From a bacterium (lineage in GTDB: Bacteria > Electryoneota > RPQS01), in assembly GCA_036504735.1 (NCBI GenBank), contig DASXUQ010000017.1, forward strand, positions 221,349 through 285,348: a stretch of DNA of 64,000 nt, read 5' to 3'. Below the pieces are notes generated by a model, which made no database searches, was not told the origin of the DNA, and worked only from the letters and a program-made list of their open reading frames with translations. Of this stretch, positions 44,327 to 53,558 are shown in pieces (the first letter of the stretch is position 1; each line of letters starts with the position of its first letter). A program made the position numbers and the translations under genes.

Positions 44327-45741
44327 GCTTGGGGTCTCCAGTTGTCCCAGAAGTTCCGCGCCACACGGAAGGCATCTTTCACACAGCCGTTAATCGACAC
44401 GCCGCGATAAGACGCGCCGGTAAAATACAATCCGCGCGTCTCGCGCTCCAAGGCATCAATCGCCGCCACCCGCGCCGGATGTCCAATCGTATACTGCGCG
44501 ATTCCCTTTTCGTGGCGGATCACCTTGCGGAATACCGGCGGATTCTTCACGTGGTACAGCGTCTGATGATCCTGCTCCGCCGTGCGCTCGATCTCTGATG
44601 TGGACATTTGGGTCACGCCCGGGTCATGCGCGCCGCCGATCAAGGTCCGCAGCAGCTTGACACCTTTGGGCGCCTGACCGGGAAAGATCGAATCGCTCCA
44701 CAGTGTCCCCAGTGACCGCACGCCTTCCGAGCGCGGAATCAGCACGCCGAATCCATGCAGCGAGTGCCCCAGATCTTCTGCGCGATGTCCGTGGCAAACC
44801 ACCTCCACCGGCGCAAACGGAATCTGCCCAATTGCATCGGCGGCCTTCGGCGACAGACCGCGAATCATGTCCGCCGCCGCATAGGAAGGGCAGGCCATAA
44901 TCACCGCATCGGCTTCCAGAACCTCGCCGCTAACCTTCACGGTCCACACGTTATTCTTGAGTTCGATGGCCTCAGCGGGTGTGGATGTTCGAATCGTCGC
45001 GTTCAGCGCTCGCAACAGCGTCTCCGTCAATTCGCCCATTCCCCGTTTGAACGTATGCAGCACCGCATTTGCTCCCGCCGGGCCACCGGACACTTTGCCG
45101 GTTTTCTTTGCTTCACGCCCCTTGGCAATCATCGCGCGGAACAGGCCGCCATAGTCGCGTTCCATCTCCACCATCTTGGGAAACACCGCCGGAAGCGACA
45201 GCTCTTTGGTGTTCCCCGCAAAAATGCCCGACACCATGGGGTCGAGCAGAAAATCCGCAAATGTCCGCCCCAGGCGGCGCACGCCGAAGGAATGCACCGT
45301 CTCCTCGTGCCCGTTGCGCTTGGCGGGAACAAACAGCTCCATCGCAATCCGCAGCTTCGCGCCGAAGGGCAGAATGTTCGACGTTAGAAACGCGGGCGGC
45401 TTGACCGGCACTTCGCGCATCTTACCGCCGTAATAGATGAAGCGCTTGCTCGCGCTCTCATCGGCGCGCACCAGATCATCGGTCAGGTTCAGCCTCTTCA
45501 CCAGCTCCAGCGTTGCCGGTTCGTTGTCCAGAAATCCGTTCGGGCCCCATTCGCACGTAAAACCGGAATCAAGATCGGTGCGTGTCGAGCCGCCGGCAAC
45601 ATCCAGCGCCTCCAGCACCGTAATCTGCACGCTCTTGCCGTTTTCGCGTCCCAGTTCCTGCAGCAGATAGGCCGTCGCCAGTCCGGCAATCCCTCCGCCG
45701 ATCACAATAATCCGTGGTGCCGATTTCGCGTCAGCCGACAT
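44323..45741 (-). CDS. hemY: Protoporphyrinogen oxidase (HemY type)
   Basis: A 472-residue FAD enzyme oxidising protoporphyrinogen IX (or coproporphyrinogen III in some bacteria) with oxygen. The FAD-binding N-terminus is IIVIGGGIAGLATAYLLQEL; later segments GFTCEWGPNGFLDN, DPMVSGIFAGN and GLYFTGASYRGVSINGCV are typical. Both ends overlap neighbours (hemX by four bases, hemH by eleven). It is an oxygen-dependent class although the coproporphyrinogen step upstream uses the oxygen-independent HemN. Confidence 0.95.
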   Translation of the reverse strand: MSADAKSAPRIIVIGGGIAGLATAYLLQELGRENGKSVQITVLEALDVAGGSTRTDLDSGFTCEWGPNGFLDNEPATLELVKRLNLTDDLVRADESASKRFIYYGGKMREVPVKPPAFLTSNILPFGAKLRIAMELFVPAKRNGHEETVHSFGVRRLGRTFADFLLDPMVSGIFAGNTKELSLPAVFPKMVEMERDYGGLFRAMIAKGREAKKTGKVSGGPAGANAVLHTFKRGMGELTETLLRALNATIRTSTPAEAIELKNNVWTVKVSGEVLEADAVIMACPSYAAADMIRGLSPKAADAIGQIPFAPVEVVCHGHRAEDLGHSLHGFGVLIPRSEGVRSLGTLWSDSIFPGQAPKGVKLLRTLIGGAHDPGVTQMSTSEIERTAEQDHQTLYHVKNPPVFRKVIRHEKGIAQYTIGHPARVAAIDALERETRGLYFTGASYRGVSINGCVKDAFRVARNFWDNWRPQA

Positions 45742-46678
45742 GGTACTCCTCCGTCACCAGCTTCGCCAGAATGCGCGCAAAAGAAGGATCGTCATTGAAG
45801 ACACGCACCCTGACCACACTCTCCACTCCCGCTGCCCGCGCCCGCTCCATGGCAATATGATCCAGATCATACAGCGTCTCGAGGCAGTCCGCCGCAAAGC
45901 TGAGCGGCATCAGCACCAGCGGCGCGGGAGACGCTGCCAGCCGTTCAATCTCATGCTCGATATACGGTCCCGTCCATTCCACGGGGCCGACTTTGCTCTG
46001 ATAGGCCAGCGACCATTCCGTGCCGTCCGGCAGCGTGGCCGCCAGTTTCTTCGCCGTCTCCGCCACGTGATCGGGATATTCGTCACCGCGCCGCACGCTG
46101 CGCAGCGGAATTCCGTGCGCCACAAACAGCACCCTCGCGCCGTCCCCCGCAATGTCCAGTGACCGTGCCAGATACCGCGCCCACAAATCCAAGACGTCGT
46201 CCTGCAGGCCCCACGCGTCCACCGCGTTCCATGTCATCGAGTACTTTTCCGCCGCGCGTTTGGCTTCCGTCAAAACGGAACCGCTCATCGCTCCCGTATA
46301 ATGGGGGAACAACGGCAGCACGGTGACATGTTCCACCCCGTCACGCTTGAGTGCCGCAAACGCCTCACCAATCAGCGGCGCGGCATAGCGGAAGGCATAG
46401 GCCACGGCGGGACGCGACCCGTTGCCCGGCAACACCGACGCGATCTCCGTACGCAGTCTCTCCGTCCAGTGGAGCAGGGGAGAGTGGCCGCCGATCAGCC
46501 GGTAGCGCTCTTCCACCGCGCCCGTTCGCCGCGAGGAAATCAGCGACGCCAGCGGCGCGCGCAGCAGTGAAGGCACGGGCAGAATCGCCGGATCGCGGAA
46601 GATCGCCCGCAAATACCCGCGCACCTGATCGAGGCTGTTCGGTCCACCCATGTTGACCAGTAAGAGCGCCGCTTTCAC
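45731..46678 (-). CDS. hemH: Ferrochelatase
   Basis: A 315-residue enzyme that inserts ferrous iron into the porphyrin. LLVNMGGPNSLDQVRGYL, RYRLIGGHSPLLHWTERL, VTVLPLFPHYTGAMSGSV, LFVAHGIPLRSVRRGDEYP (active-site His) and the SKVGPVEWTGPY segment are standard. It overlaps hemY by eleven bases and starts three bases after hemN. Confidence 0.96.
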   Translation of the reverse strand: MKAALLLVNMGGPNSLDQVRGYLRAIFRDPAILPVPSLLRAPLASLISSRRTGAVEERYRLIGGHSPLLHWTERLRTEIASVLPGNGSRPAVAYAFRYAAPLIGEAFAALKRDGVEHVTVLPLFPHYTGAMSGSVLTEAKRAAEKYSMTWNAVDAWGLQDDVLDLWARYLARSLDIAGDGARVLFVAHGIPLRSVRRGDEYPDHVAETAKKLAATLPDGTEWSLAYQSKVGPVEWTGPYIEHEIERLAASPAPLVLMPLSFAADCLETLYDLDHIAMERARAAGVESVVRVRVFNDDPSFARILAKLVTEEYHVG

Positions 46679-46681
46679 TAT

Positions 46682-48079
46682 CTACACCGTCCGTGAGAAT
46701 TTGACATCGGTCTGGCCTTCCAGATAGCGGTCGAAGGGCATCGCCAGATTGCGCACAAAAAGCTGACCCAGATCCGTAATCGTAAATCCGCCGTTGCGGC
46801 TCACCAGCAGCCCGTCTGCCTCGTACTGTTTGAGAGACTCCAGCGCGCCTTCCAGCGACTGCACCAGTCCGTTGCCCGTCGCATGTGCTTCGTCCGGAAC
46901 GTCAATCTCGAGGTTGCACATCAGATGATTGATAATCTGCTTGCGCAGCCGGTCCTCTTCATCCAGCTTGTGCCCGCGCTGCACCGCCCACGTGCCGATG
47001 GCAATCGCGTCGGCGTACGCTTCGGGCTGCGACAGGTTCTGCACAAACAGATCGCGGAATTCACTGATGGCTGAGCACCCAAACCCCAGCAATTCCATGC
47101 CGCGGCTTGTGGTGTAGCCCATGAAGTTTCTCCACAGCCGCGACCCGCGCCGCGCCATGGCCAGTTCGTCGCCGGGCAGCGCGAAGTGGTCCATCCCCAC
47201 CGCTTCATAGCCATGATCGGTGAAGAAATGATTGGCATCGAGCAGCATCCCGAGGCGGTCACGCGCCGGCGGCAGATCTTCATCCTTAATCGCCCGCTGG
47301 TGCTTAATCTTCTCCGGAAGATGCGCATACCCGAAGGACGCAATGCGGTCGGGCCGCAGCTTCACCACCTCTTCGAGGGTCTTGATCCAGCTCGCGCGCG
47401 TTTGCAGCGGCAGGCCGTAAATCAGATCGATGTTGACGCTGGTGAAGCCCGCCCTGCGCGAGCGCGCGATAAACTCCTTGAGCTGATCGAGCGTATACTC
47501 GCGCCGGATGGCAAACTGCACGTCGGCATTCAGATCCTGCAAGCCCACCGAGATTCTGCGGAAGCCGCGCTCGGCCAGGAGGTCCAGATGCTCATCCGTG
47601 GTCACGCGTGGATCCACCTCCACCGAATGCTCCGCATGGGCCGTCGCCGGAATCCGTTCAATCAAATAGTCCAGCACCCAGGCCAGCAGGGTGGGAGGGA
47701 TGTGCGTCGGCGTCCCACCGCCCAGATGCAGTTGCCCGTGCTTGACCTTTCCCTGAAAGAAACCGCTCACGCGCTCGATCTCGGTGGTCAGCGCGGTTAC
47801 GTAGCGGCGGATGCGCGGTTCATCGCTCGAGATGCACGAGTTACAGCCGCAGTACAGGCAGCGGCTTTTGCAGAACGGCAGATGCACATACACGGCAATC
47901 GGGTCCTTCTCCGCCGCCATGCGCCGCAGCGATTCCACAAACGGCTTTACCGGGAAATCGCTCTTCCACACCGGCACCGTGGGATAGGACGTATAGCGCG
48001 GTCCGCGCACGTCCAGCCGTTCCACCAGTTCGAATATTTTCTCTTCGGGAAGTTCCCGCAGCAGTCGTTTCGTATCCAT
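46682..48079 (-). CDS. hemN: Oxygen-independent coproporphyrinogen III dehydrogenase
   Basis: A 465-residue radical SAM enzyme. The cluster motif is YVHLPFCKSRCLYCGCNS, and the GGGTPTHIPP and YGLPLQT segments and the C-terminal HemN domain follow. The start at 48079 lies one base after the hemE stop; an in-frame upstream start at 48124 is inside hemE. It converts coproporphyrinogen III to protoporphyrinogen IX without oxygen, so this route works in anoxic habitats. Confidence 0.96.
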   Translation of the reverse strand: MDTKRLLRELPEEKIFELVERLDVRGPRYTSYPTVPVWKSDFPVKPFVESLRRMAAEKDPIAVYVHLPFCKSRCLYCGCNSCISSDEPRIRRYVTALTTEIERVSGFFQGKVKHGQLHLGGGTPTHIPPTLLAWVLDYLIERIPATAHAEHSVEVDPRVTTDEHLDLLAERGFRRISVGLQDLNADVQFAIRREYTLDQLKEFIARSRRAGFTSVNIDLIYGLPLQTRASWIKTLEEVVKLRPDRIASFGYAHLPEKIKHQRAIKDEDLPPARDRLGMLLDANHFFTDHGYEAVGMDHFALPGDELAMARRGSRLWRNFMGYTTSRGMELLGFGCSAISEFRDLFVQNLSQPEAYADAIAIGTWAVQRGHKLDEEDRLRKQIINHLMCNLEIDVPDEAHATGNGLVQSLEGALESLKQYEADGLLVSRNGGFTITDLGQLFVRNLAMPFDRYLEGQTDVKFSRTV

Positions 48080-48080
48080 A

Positions 48081-49172
48081 TCAGGCTTTGCGCAGTTCAT
48101 CCAGCATGATCTCCACGGAAGCAATCGGGGTGATCGGCAAAATGCCGTGCCCGAGATTGAAAATGTGCCCGCCCGTGCTGCCTTCCTGCTTCACGCGGCG
48201 TGTCTCGCGGCGGATCGTCGCCTCATCGGCCAGCAGAACCGTCGCATCCAGGTTTCCCTGCAAGGCGATCTTGTCTCCCAGAATCCGCCGCGCCTCAGGC
48301 AGTGAGACTCTCCAGTCGAGGCTCGCCACCGTGCAGCCGGTGTCCTTCATTGCTCCCACCAAATGCGCGCCGCCGTGAACGAAATAGGTCAGCGGCACAT
48401 TCAGCGGCTTCAATGCGGAAAATATCTTTTGCAGCACCGGCAGGTTCACGGCGCGGAATTCCCACTGGGGCAGAATGCCCGACCACGTATCGAAGAGCTG
48501 AATCGCATCCGCGCCCGCTTCCACCATCGCCGTCAGATAAGATGCTACCATCGTCGCCAGCTTGTCCAGCAGCAGATCGAAACTCGAACGGTCGGCGTAC
48601 ATCATCCGTTTCAGATTGGCGAATGGATCCGGCTTGCCGCCTTCAATCATATAGGCGCTGAGCGTGAACGGCGCGCCGCAGAAGCCGATCAGCGCAACCT
48701 CTTTGGGCAGCGCCGCGCGGATCATCCGAATCGCCTCCAGCACATTGTCGAGACTCTCCTGCGGTTCGATCTCCCGCAGCTTCAGGATATCGTCTCGCGA
48801 GCGCATCGGGTTGGCAATCTGCGGCCCATGCCCTTTGCCGAAGGAAAGATCCACACCCATCGGCACCAGCGGCACCAGAATATCGCTGAACAGAATCGCC
48901 GCATCGAAATGGAATCTGCGAATCGGCTGCAGCGTGGCTTCGGCGGCCAGCTCGGGCACATTGCACACCTCAAGGAACTCGTGCTTGGCCCGCAGTTCAA
49001 GGTACTCCGGCAAATAGCGGCCGGCCTGGCGCATCAGCCACACAGGCGGCACCGCCAATTTCTCTCCCCGGGCCGCGCGCAGGTAAGACGATGCAGTCAA
49101 GGAGGAATTCTGCATAGACGAGGGATTCACGGGGGAAGAGAAGGTCTGCGCGCGGTCGGGGGTCGAACTCAT
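48081..49172 (-). CDS. hemE: Uroporphyrinogen decarboxylase
   Basis: A 363-residue enzyme removing the four acetate carboxyls of uroporphyrinogen III. PPVWLMRQAGRYLPEY, FSDILVPLVPMGVDLSFG, GFCGAPFTLSAYMIEG and the C-terminal GHIFNLGHGILP are diagnostic. An internal ATG at residue 20 could be the true start, as the first 30 residues are Ser-rich and not conserved. It starts five bases after hemD. Confidence 0.96.
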   Translation of the reverse strand: MSSTPDRAQTFSSPVNPSSMQNSSLTASSYLRAARGEKLAVPPVWLMRQAGRYLPEYLELRAKHEFLEVCNVPELAAEATLQPIRRFHFDAAILFSDILVPLVPMGVDLSFGKGHGPQIANPMRSRDDILKLREIEPQESLDNVLEAIRMIRAALPKEVALIGFCGAPFTLSAYMIEGGKPDPFANLKRMMYADRSSFDLLLDKLATMVASYLTAMVEAGADAIQLFDTWSGILPQWEFRAVNLPVLQKIFSALKPLNVPLTYFVHGGAHLVGAMKDTGCTVASLDWRVSLPEARRILGDKIALQGNLDATVLLADEATIRRETRRVKQEGSTGGHIFNLGHGILPITPIASVEIMLDELRKA

Positions 49173-49177
49173 GATGG

Positions 49178-49909
49178 CTATCTCAAGTTAATGGATTCTA
49201 AAATCGCATCGCGCAAGTCAGCCGCCTGAGGAGTCGGACTGACGCGCACATTCTTTGCGCCGGCTTTGTGCAGCGCCTTGGCAGTCACCTGTCCAATGGC
49301 CACGCAGGGAAAATCCCACGGCGTCGGCCAGGCACTCGCAAACGCGGCCACGGCGCTGGGTGCGGCAAACACCGCCACCGCCCACGGCCACAGCCGGATC
49401 AACCGTTCCAGCAATTCTTCCTGCGGCACCGGCTCGGTCACATACACCGGCCACGGCACCACATTCGCGCCCGCGTCTTTCAAACGCAGCGCCAGTTCAA
49501 AACCCGCATGAGCCGCGCACGGCCAGAGCACCGCGTGCTGCGCCATTTCCGTATCTTCTTCCAGCAGTTCCGCTGCCAGGCTTACCGCGTCATTCTGCTT
49601 CGCCACAAAATCGGGCTCGCGGAAGAGTTTCGCCACCATCTGCGCCGTTCCCGGTCCCACCACCGCGGTCTTCAGCGTCGCCGGCAGCGCGTTGAAGGTA
49701 AAACAATTGTTGAAACCCTTCACCCCGTTGGCGCTGGTGAATACCAGCCAGTCGAAGCTCTCCAGTGCGGGCAGCTCCTCATCGTCGTGCGGCAGAAACA
49801 CCGTGCGCGTCACCGGCTCGACATGGGCGTCCATTCCCGCTTCTTCCAGCAGGCGCACCAATTCCGCCGCGCGTTCGGCTTCGCGGGTGATAAGGGCTCG
49901 GGGCTTCAT
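49178..49909 (-). CDS. hemD: Uroporphyrinogen III synthase
   Basis: A 243-residue enzyme that cyclises hydroxymethylbilane with inversion of ring D. The start at 49909 overlaps the hemC stop (ATGA); a longer frame to 50062 lies inside hemC. RALITREAERAAELVRLLEE, FDWLVFTSANGVKGF and FPCVAIGQVTAKALHKAGAK mark the two HemD lobes. The family is poorly conserved, but the position in the operon is decisive. Confidence 0.93.
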   Translation of the reverse strand: MKPRALITREAERAAELVRLLEEAGMDAHVEPVTRTVFLPHDDEELPALESFDWLVFTSANGVKGFNNCFTFNALPATLKTAVVGPGTAQMVAKLFREPDFVAKQNDAVSLAAELLEEDTEMAQHAVLWPCAAHAGFELALRLKDAGANVVPWPVYVTEPVPQEELLERLIRLWPWAVAVFAAPSAVAAFASAWPTPWDFPCVAIGQVTAKALHKAGAKNVRVSPTPQAADLRDAILESINLR

Positions 49910-50796
49910 TTTAACCTGTTGTAAAGTTGCTCGGCCAGACCCGCCGGATATTCTCCGCTGACGTCCGCTGCCAGAGCTTCGTGGTTTTCTTTTTCCCAGA
50001 ATCCCGAGGCCTGCCAGAAACCGTCTTCCATCCGCGCAAACACTCCCAGCGGCAGACTGCATCCGCCGCCGAACATCCGCTGCACGTCGCGTTCAATCGT
50101 CGTGGCAATCTCGGTCATCTTCTCGTTCAGCGCCTTGTGCACGGCGGGCAAATGCGCATCGTTCACGCGCATCTGAATCGCCAGTGCGCCCTGTCCCGGT
50201 GACGGCACAAACCGTCCCGGATCCAGCCGGCACACCACAAACTTGGTAAGGTCGAGGCCGAGTCTGCGCACGCCCGCCGACGCCAGGAAAATCGCGTCGT
50301 ATTGCCCATTCTCGAGTTTCAAAACGCGCGTCGGCACATTGCCGCGCAAATCCTTGTTGGAAACATCGGGACGCAGCGCGCGCAATTGCGCTGCGCGCCG
50401 CACTGCGCTGGTGCCCACCACCGCGTCTGTACGCAGCGGAATCTCTCCCGCGTGTTCATCGTATGCGTCGCGGCGCATAATCAGCAGATCCGCCGGATCT
50501 TCGCGCTCCGTCACCGCCGCCACCGCCAGCCCGTCCGGCGCTTTCGACGGCATATCCTTAAAGGAGTGCACCGCCACGTCCACCGCACGGCTTAAGAGCG
50601 CTTCTTCGATCTCCTTGGTGAAATAGCCACGGCCTTCCAGTTCCCGCAAGGGCCGGTCGGTCACGCGGTCGCCCTGCGTGGAAATAATCCGCACTTCCGG
50701 CGTGATCCCCAGCTTCTCTTTGATCTGTCCGGCAACCCAATTGGCCTGAAATCTGGCCAGGTCGCTGCCGCGCGTTCCGATAACCATGTTCTGCAT
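49906..50796 (-). CDS. hemC: Hydroxymethylbilane synthase (porphobilinogen deaminase)
   Basis: A 296-residue enzyme that polymerises four porphobilinogens. IGTRGSDLARFQANWVAG, DVAVHSFKDMPSKAPDG, RRAAQLRALRPDV, NVPTRVLKLENGQYDA and the cofactor Cys in FGGGCSLPLG are present. AAGGGA precedes the ATG at 50796. It is the first gene of the eleven-gene heme operon. Confidence 0.97.
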   Translation of the reverse strand: MQNMVIGTRGSDLARFQANWVAGQIKEKLGITPEVRIISTQGDRVTDRPLRELEGRGYFTKEIEEALLSRAVDVAVHSFKDMPSKAPDGLAVAAVTEREDPADLLIMRRDAYDEHAGEIPLRTDAVVGTSAVRRAAQLRALRPDVSNKDLRGNVPTRVLKLENGQYDAIFLASAGVRRLGLDLTKFVVCRLDPGRFVPSPGQGALAIQMRVNDAHLPAVHKALNEKMTEIATTIERDVQRMFGGGCSLPLGVFARMEDGFWQASGFWEKENHEALAADVSGEYPAGLAEQLYNRLK

Positions 50797-50818
50797 CCCT
50801 TTGTCAACTTGGACTAAA

Positions 50819-50904
50819 GTATACGCAAGTCAATAGACTCGATTGTCATGAAATTGTGAAGCGCTGCCCACCAAGAGGTTATATAATATGATATGCCTTG
50901 TCAA
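50819..50904 (-). promoter_or_regulatory. Putative heme operon promoter region
   Basis: On the minus strand TTGACA (50899-50904) is followed by an AT-rich tract around 50879-50892, and a second -10-like TATACT lies at 50819-50824. Neither gives a clean spaced pair, so the exact start is uncertain, but this is the only AT-rich window ahead of hemC. Confidence 0.35.
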
Positions 50905-51303
50905 CATCTAAATTCATGCCGCATTTAGGCTTTGATCCGATAACAGAAATAGACATCAATCGGTGCAATTAGCTCTCAACAGCCGCAATCCCCCAGCATC
51001 CCTATCCGGTGCCTCTGTCCGGCCACCCAACACCCGCCCAAGAATGACCGCCGCACAACCCGCCCGCAACCCCGCCCCCAATGATTTGTCATTCTGGACC
51101 CCGCAGGGTGTCCAGAATCCCCAACCTCATCGGCCCTGAGGCGCTTGCCGAGTCGGGTTGAGCCGAATCACAAACTAACCTGCACCGAGCCCACAACCCG
51201 ACCGACACCCACCCCCATCGGCACGTCTTCTTCTCCCTTTCCCTACTTTAGTGGGGAAAGGGCCGGGGATAGGGGTGGCTTTTTACCCTTTTGGCATTTA
51301 GCC
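50905..51303. other. Gene-free interval with small palindromes
   Basis: No gene is visible. ATTCTGGAC (51091-51099) and GTCCAGAAT (51110-51118) form a hairpin, and a copy of the CCCTTTCCC repeat lies at 51231-51279. The composition turns C-rich compared with the coding regions. Confidence 0.5.
51231..51279 (+). repeat. CCCTTTCCC...GGGGAAAGGGCCGGGG repeat, copy b
   Basis: Same element as at 36774-36830: C-rich arm, short T-rich loop, GGGGAAAGGGCCGGGGATAGGGG right arm. Confidence 0.75.
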
Positions 51304-51331
51304 TTGACTTTCTCTTCCCCCCGCCTATATT
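51304..51331 (+). promoter_or_regulatory. Promoter TTGACT-N16-TATATT
   Basis: TTGACT (51304-51309) and TATATT (51326-51331) are 16 bases apart and about 50 bases upstream of the secreted-protein ATG at 51380. Confidence 0.65.
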
Positions 51332-51379
51332 ACCAGCATCCCCATCTGCTGAACCGTCTGCCCACAAGCCGAGGTCCCC

Positions 51380-52876
51380 ATGTTTCAGCGCACACATCAC
51401 CACTCCCATCACCTCCGAGCCTCGCGACCCTTCCTGCCGCTGGCTCTTTTTGTTGTCTTGCTGTTGCTGATGGTCAGCACGGCCTTTGCGCAGGAATGGC
51501 AGTCTTTTCAATTGACACATTTTCTACCGACAGGTGAGGTTCGCCAGTGTGGCTCCGTCGCCGATTCTCTGGGGAACCTACATCACTATGTCATCGGTTG
51601 CTTTGGGAACAACGGCGAATATTGTCCTCTGTATTATCTGCGCACCGATTTCTACGGCCACATTCTGACGGACACGGTGCGGGTGAACAGCTTTGCCGGA
51701 CCGGGTGCCTTTCCGATTTACACCAGTGTGCTGGGGGACGGCGCGCACTCATGGTGCGTGTTCGGTGATTGGATCTACGCTCATGCCCCCAATAGGGCTT
51801 TGTATTTGACCGAGCGGGGCACGCAAGGGGAGGAGATTCTTCCTCCGGCAATGCTTGGACCCGACGGCGGCTATGCAGGCGTACCCAGTTGGGACATGGA
51901 TGCGGCCCTGCGGATGCAGGACAGCACGATCCACGTGGTCGGCAATGTGCTTCCATTCTACTACTATCGCTTCACCACCGATGCGGAAACCCTGCAATGG
52001 CATCGTCCGATAGACGGCCGTACACTGGGAGTAGACCCCAAAGTTGCCGTCGGCCCCGACGGCGCGATGTGGGCGGCGATGCGCAACGGGTATAGCAGCG
52101 TCTCCACGGAAATTCTGCTGGTACGGTTCGGCGAGGACACCTCCCAGACCGTGTTTCACCCCTTCGCGGGTACCGTTAACCACTGGGGCATGGGCGGCAT
52201 GTCAATTGATAGCCATTACAATTTTCACTTCCTGGTGGCATGTGACACGGCAACTCTGGCCTATGCGCGCTTGGACTCGAATCTCGTGCTTCAGGAGTGG
52301 CGCACGTTGGAGCACACTTCCGGTAACTATCCGATCCTGAAAGCGGATTCGGCAGGAAATTGCCTCATGGTGTGGGATCGAGACCCGGGACTGTATTGGG
52401 CATACATAAACGCTGATGGCTCGTGGAGACAAGAGCCCACATGCATTGACCCAAACCTCGGCGGATCTAGCTTCTCCATAGTTCATATGGACAGCAATCG
52501 TTTCGCCTTTACGTTTCAGGGTGCCGAACGAGGCGAAGCCTTCATGCAACTCCGCCTCTACACCTACGGCTTCCCACCCTACAACGCCACACCTGAACCC
52601 CATGCCACCGCACGCACCGCAACGTCTCTTTCCATTTCTCCCAACCCCTTTAACAGCACCACCCGCATTTCCTTTTCGCTTTCCCATGCCGCCGAGGTGC
52701 GCCTGTGCGTTTTTGACCTCACCGGGCGTCTCGTCACCACCCTTGCCGAACATCGCTTTGATGCCGGAGAGCATGCTGTCACCTTCGATGGCAAGTCTTT
52801 GGCTTCCGGTGTCTACTTTGTCCGTGCCCAGACCGCTGGCACCTCTACCATCCGCAAACTGGTGCTGTTGAAATAG
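51380..52876 (+). CDS. Secreted propeller-like protein with C-terminal sorting domain
   Basis: A 498-residue protein. The signal peptide is preceded by a basic, His-rich stretch (TFQ-like, RTHHHSHHLRASR) and ends STAFAQ. The middle, residues about 40-410, consists of beta-strand repeats with DSLGNLHHYVIG, GPDGAMWAAMRNGY and DSAGNCLMVWDRD, resembling the NHL/propeller proteins elsewhere in the window. The last 80 residues form a sorting domain with a degenerate core (LSISPNPFNSTTRISFSL to IRKLVLLK). Function unknown; presumed surface or extracellular. Confidence 0.78.
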   Translation: MFQRTHHHSHHLRASRPFLPLALFVVLLLLMVSTAFAQEWQSFQLTHFLPTGEVRQCGSVADSLGNLHHYVIGCFGNNGEYCPLYYLRTDFYGHILTDTVRVNSFAGPGAFPIYTSVLGDGAHSWCVFGDWIYAHAPNRALYLTERGTQGEEILPPAMLGPDGGYAGVPSWDMDAALRMQDSTIHVVGNVLPFYYYRFTTDAETLQWHRPIDGRTLGVDPKVAVGPDGAMWAAMRNGYSSVSTEILLVRFGEDTSQTVFHPFAGTVNHWGMGGMSIDSHYNFHFLVACDTATLAYARLDSNLVLQEWRTLEHTSGNYPILKADSAGNCLMVWDRDPGLYWAYINADGSWRQEPTCIDPNLGGSSFSIVHMDSNRFAFTFQGAERGEAFMQLRLYTYGFPPYNATPEPHATARTATSLSISPNPFNSTTRISFSLSHAAEVRLCVFDLTGRLVTTLAEHRFDAGEHAVTFDGKSLASGVYFVRAQTAGTSTIRKLVLLK

Positions 52877-53056
52877 GTCCCGGTAGATGCGCGATTCATC
52901 GCGCGGTTTTGTCTTCCCGAGGCTCAGCCTCCCGCCCACACCATTTCCCCCCAAATCTCACATCCTCTCCCATCCGCAAAATCAACAATTCCGCCCATCC
53001 CGATCCGGATCCAAGACCCCATGTCTGCGGGAATTGCGCATTAGTTCAAATATCTC

Positions 53057-53086
53057 TTGTAAACCCCTACCACCCCGGTGTATATT
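53057..53086 (+). promoter_or_regulatory. Orphan promoter-like TTGTAA-N18-TATATT
   Basis: TTGTAA (53057-53062) and TATATT (53081-53086) face into 400 bases that contain only structured repeats. It may drive a small RNA, or be chance. Confidence 0.35.
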
Positions 53087-53124
53087 AGGGCGAGCGGACA
53101 GAACCCTGCTTCTGCCCCCCCCCC

Positions 53125-53212
53125 ACACCCACTCGGCACCACGCTCCCGCGTGGTGCGGGTACGAAATCCAGCACGCGGGAGGGTGCTGGCTAGTGGGCG
53201 TGGGAGCAGAAA
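53125..53212. repeat. Compound hairpin block
   Basis: CACCACGC and GCGTGGTG form one hairpin, CCAGCAC and GTGCTGG a second, and the outer CACACCCACT and AGTGGGCGTG can pair around both, giving a branched fold. I see no other copy in the window. Confidence 0.55.
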
Positions 53213-53302
53213 AGCGCCCCGCATCCTCCTGCCGTAGCCGGGCATGCGAACTCCCCAGACGCATGCCGCGGCGACGCATAGGTCCGCCGAGACGCACAAC
53301 TC

Positions 53303-53381
53303 TTCTGCTCCCCTTTCCCTATTTCATGGGGAAAGGTCCCGGACCTCGACGAAGGCGGGGGCCGGGGGATAGAGGTCTGCC
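53303..53381 (+). repeat. CCCTTTCCC repeat, copy c, with internal insert
   Basis: Same outer element as at 36774 and 51231, but the right arm is split by an insert GACCTCGACGAAGGCGGGGG, which is shared with the inverted copy at 63124-63199. Confidence 0.75.
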
Positions 53382-53528
53382 ACGCTACCAAGAACAAAAT
53401 GCTTAGGAAATCACCCTGTTTTCCCCCACTTTTTCACCCTTCCATCCTTTCAGATTTTCAGCATTTTCCTAAGGTAACGGGGTTCGTTTGGTACAAAAAC
53501 ATTTTCCTGTTAAGACAATCCCTAAATA

Positions 53529-53558
53529 CAAAAGCGAGCCGCAGTTGACTCGCTTTTG
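53529..53558. terminator. Terminator of the RND operon
   Basis: CAAAAGCGAG (53529-53538) and CTCGCTTTTG (53549-53558) pair perfectly, just past the minus-strand RND pump stop. Confidence 0.88.

Noticed and set aside
53085-53406. Short frames through the repeat block before the RND operon
   Set aside because: They consist of hairpin arms and simple C/G tracts; Arg/Pro-rich translations are typical of non-coding GC-rich DNA.
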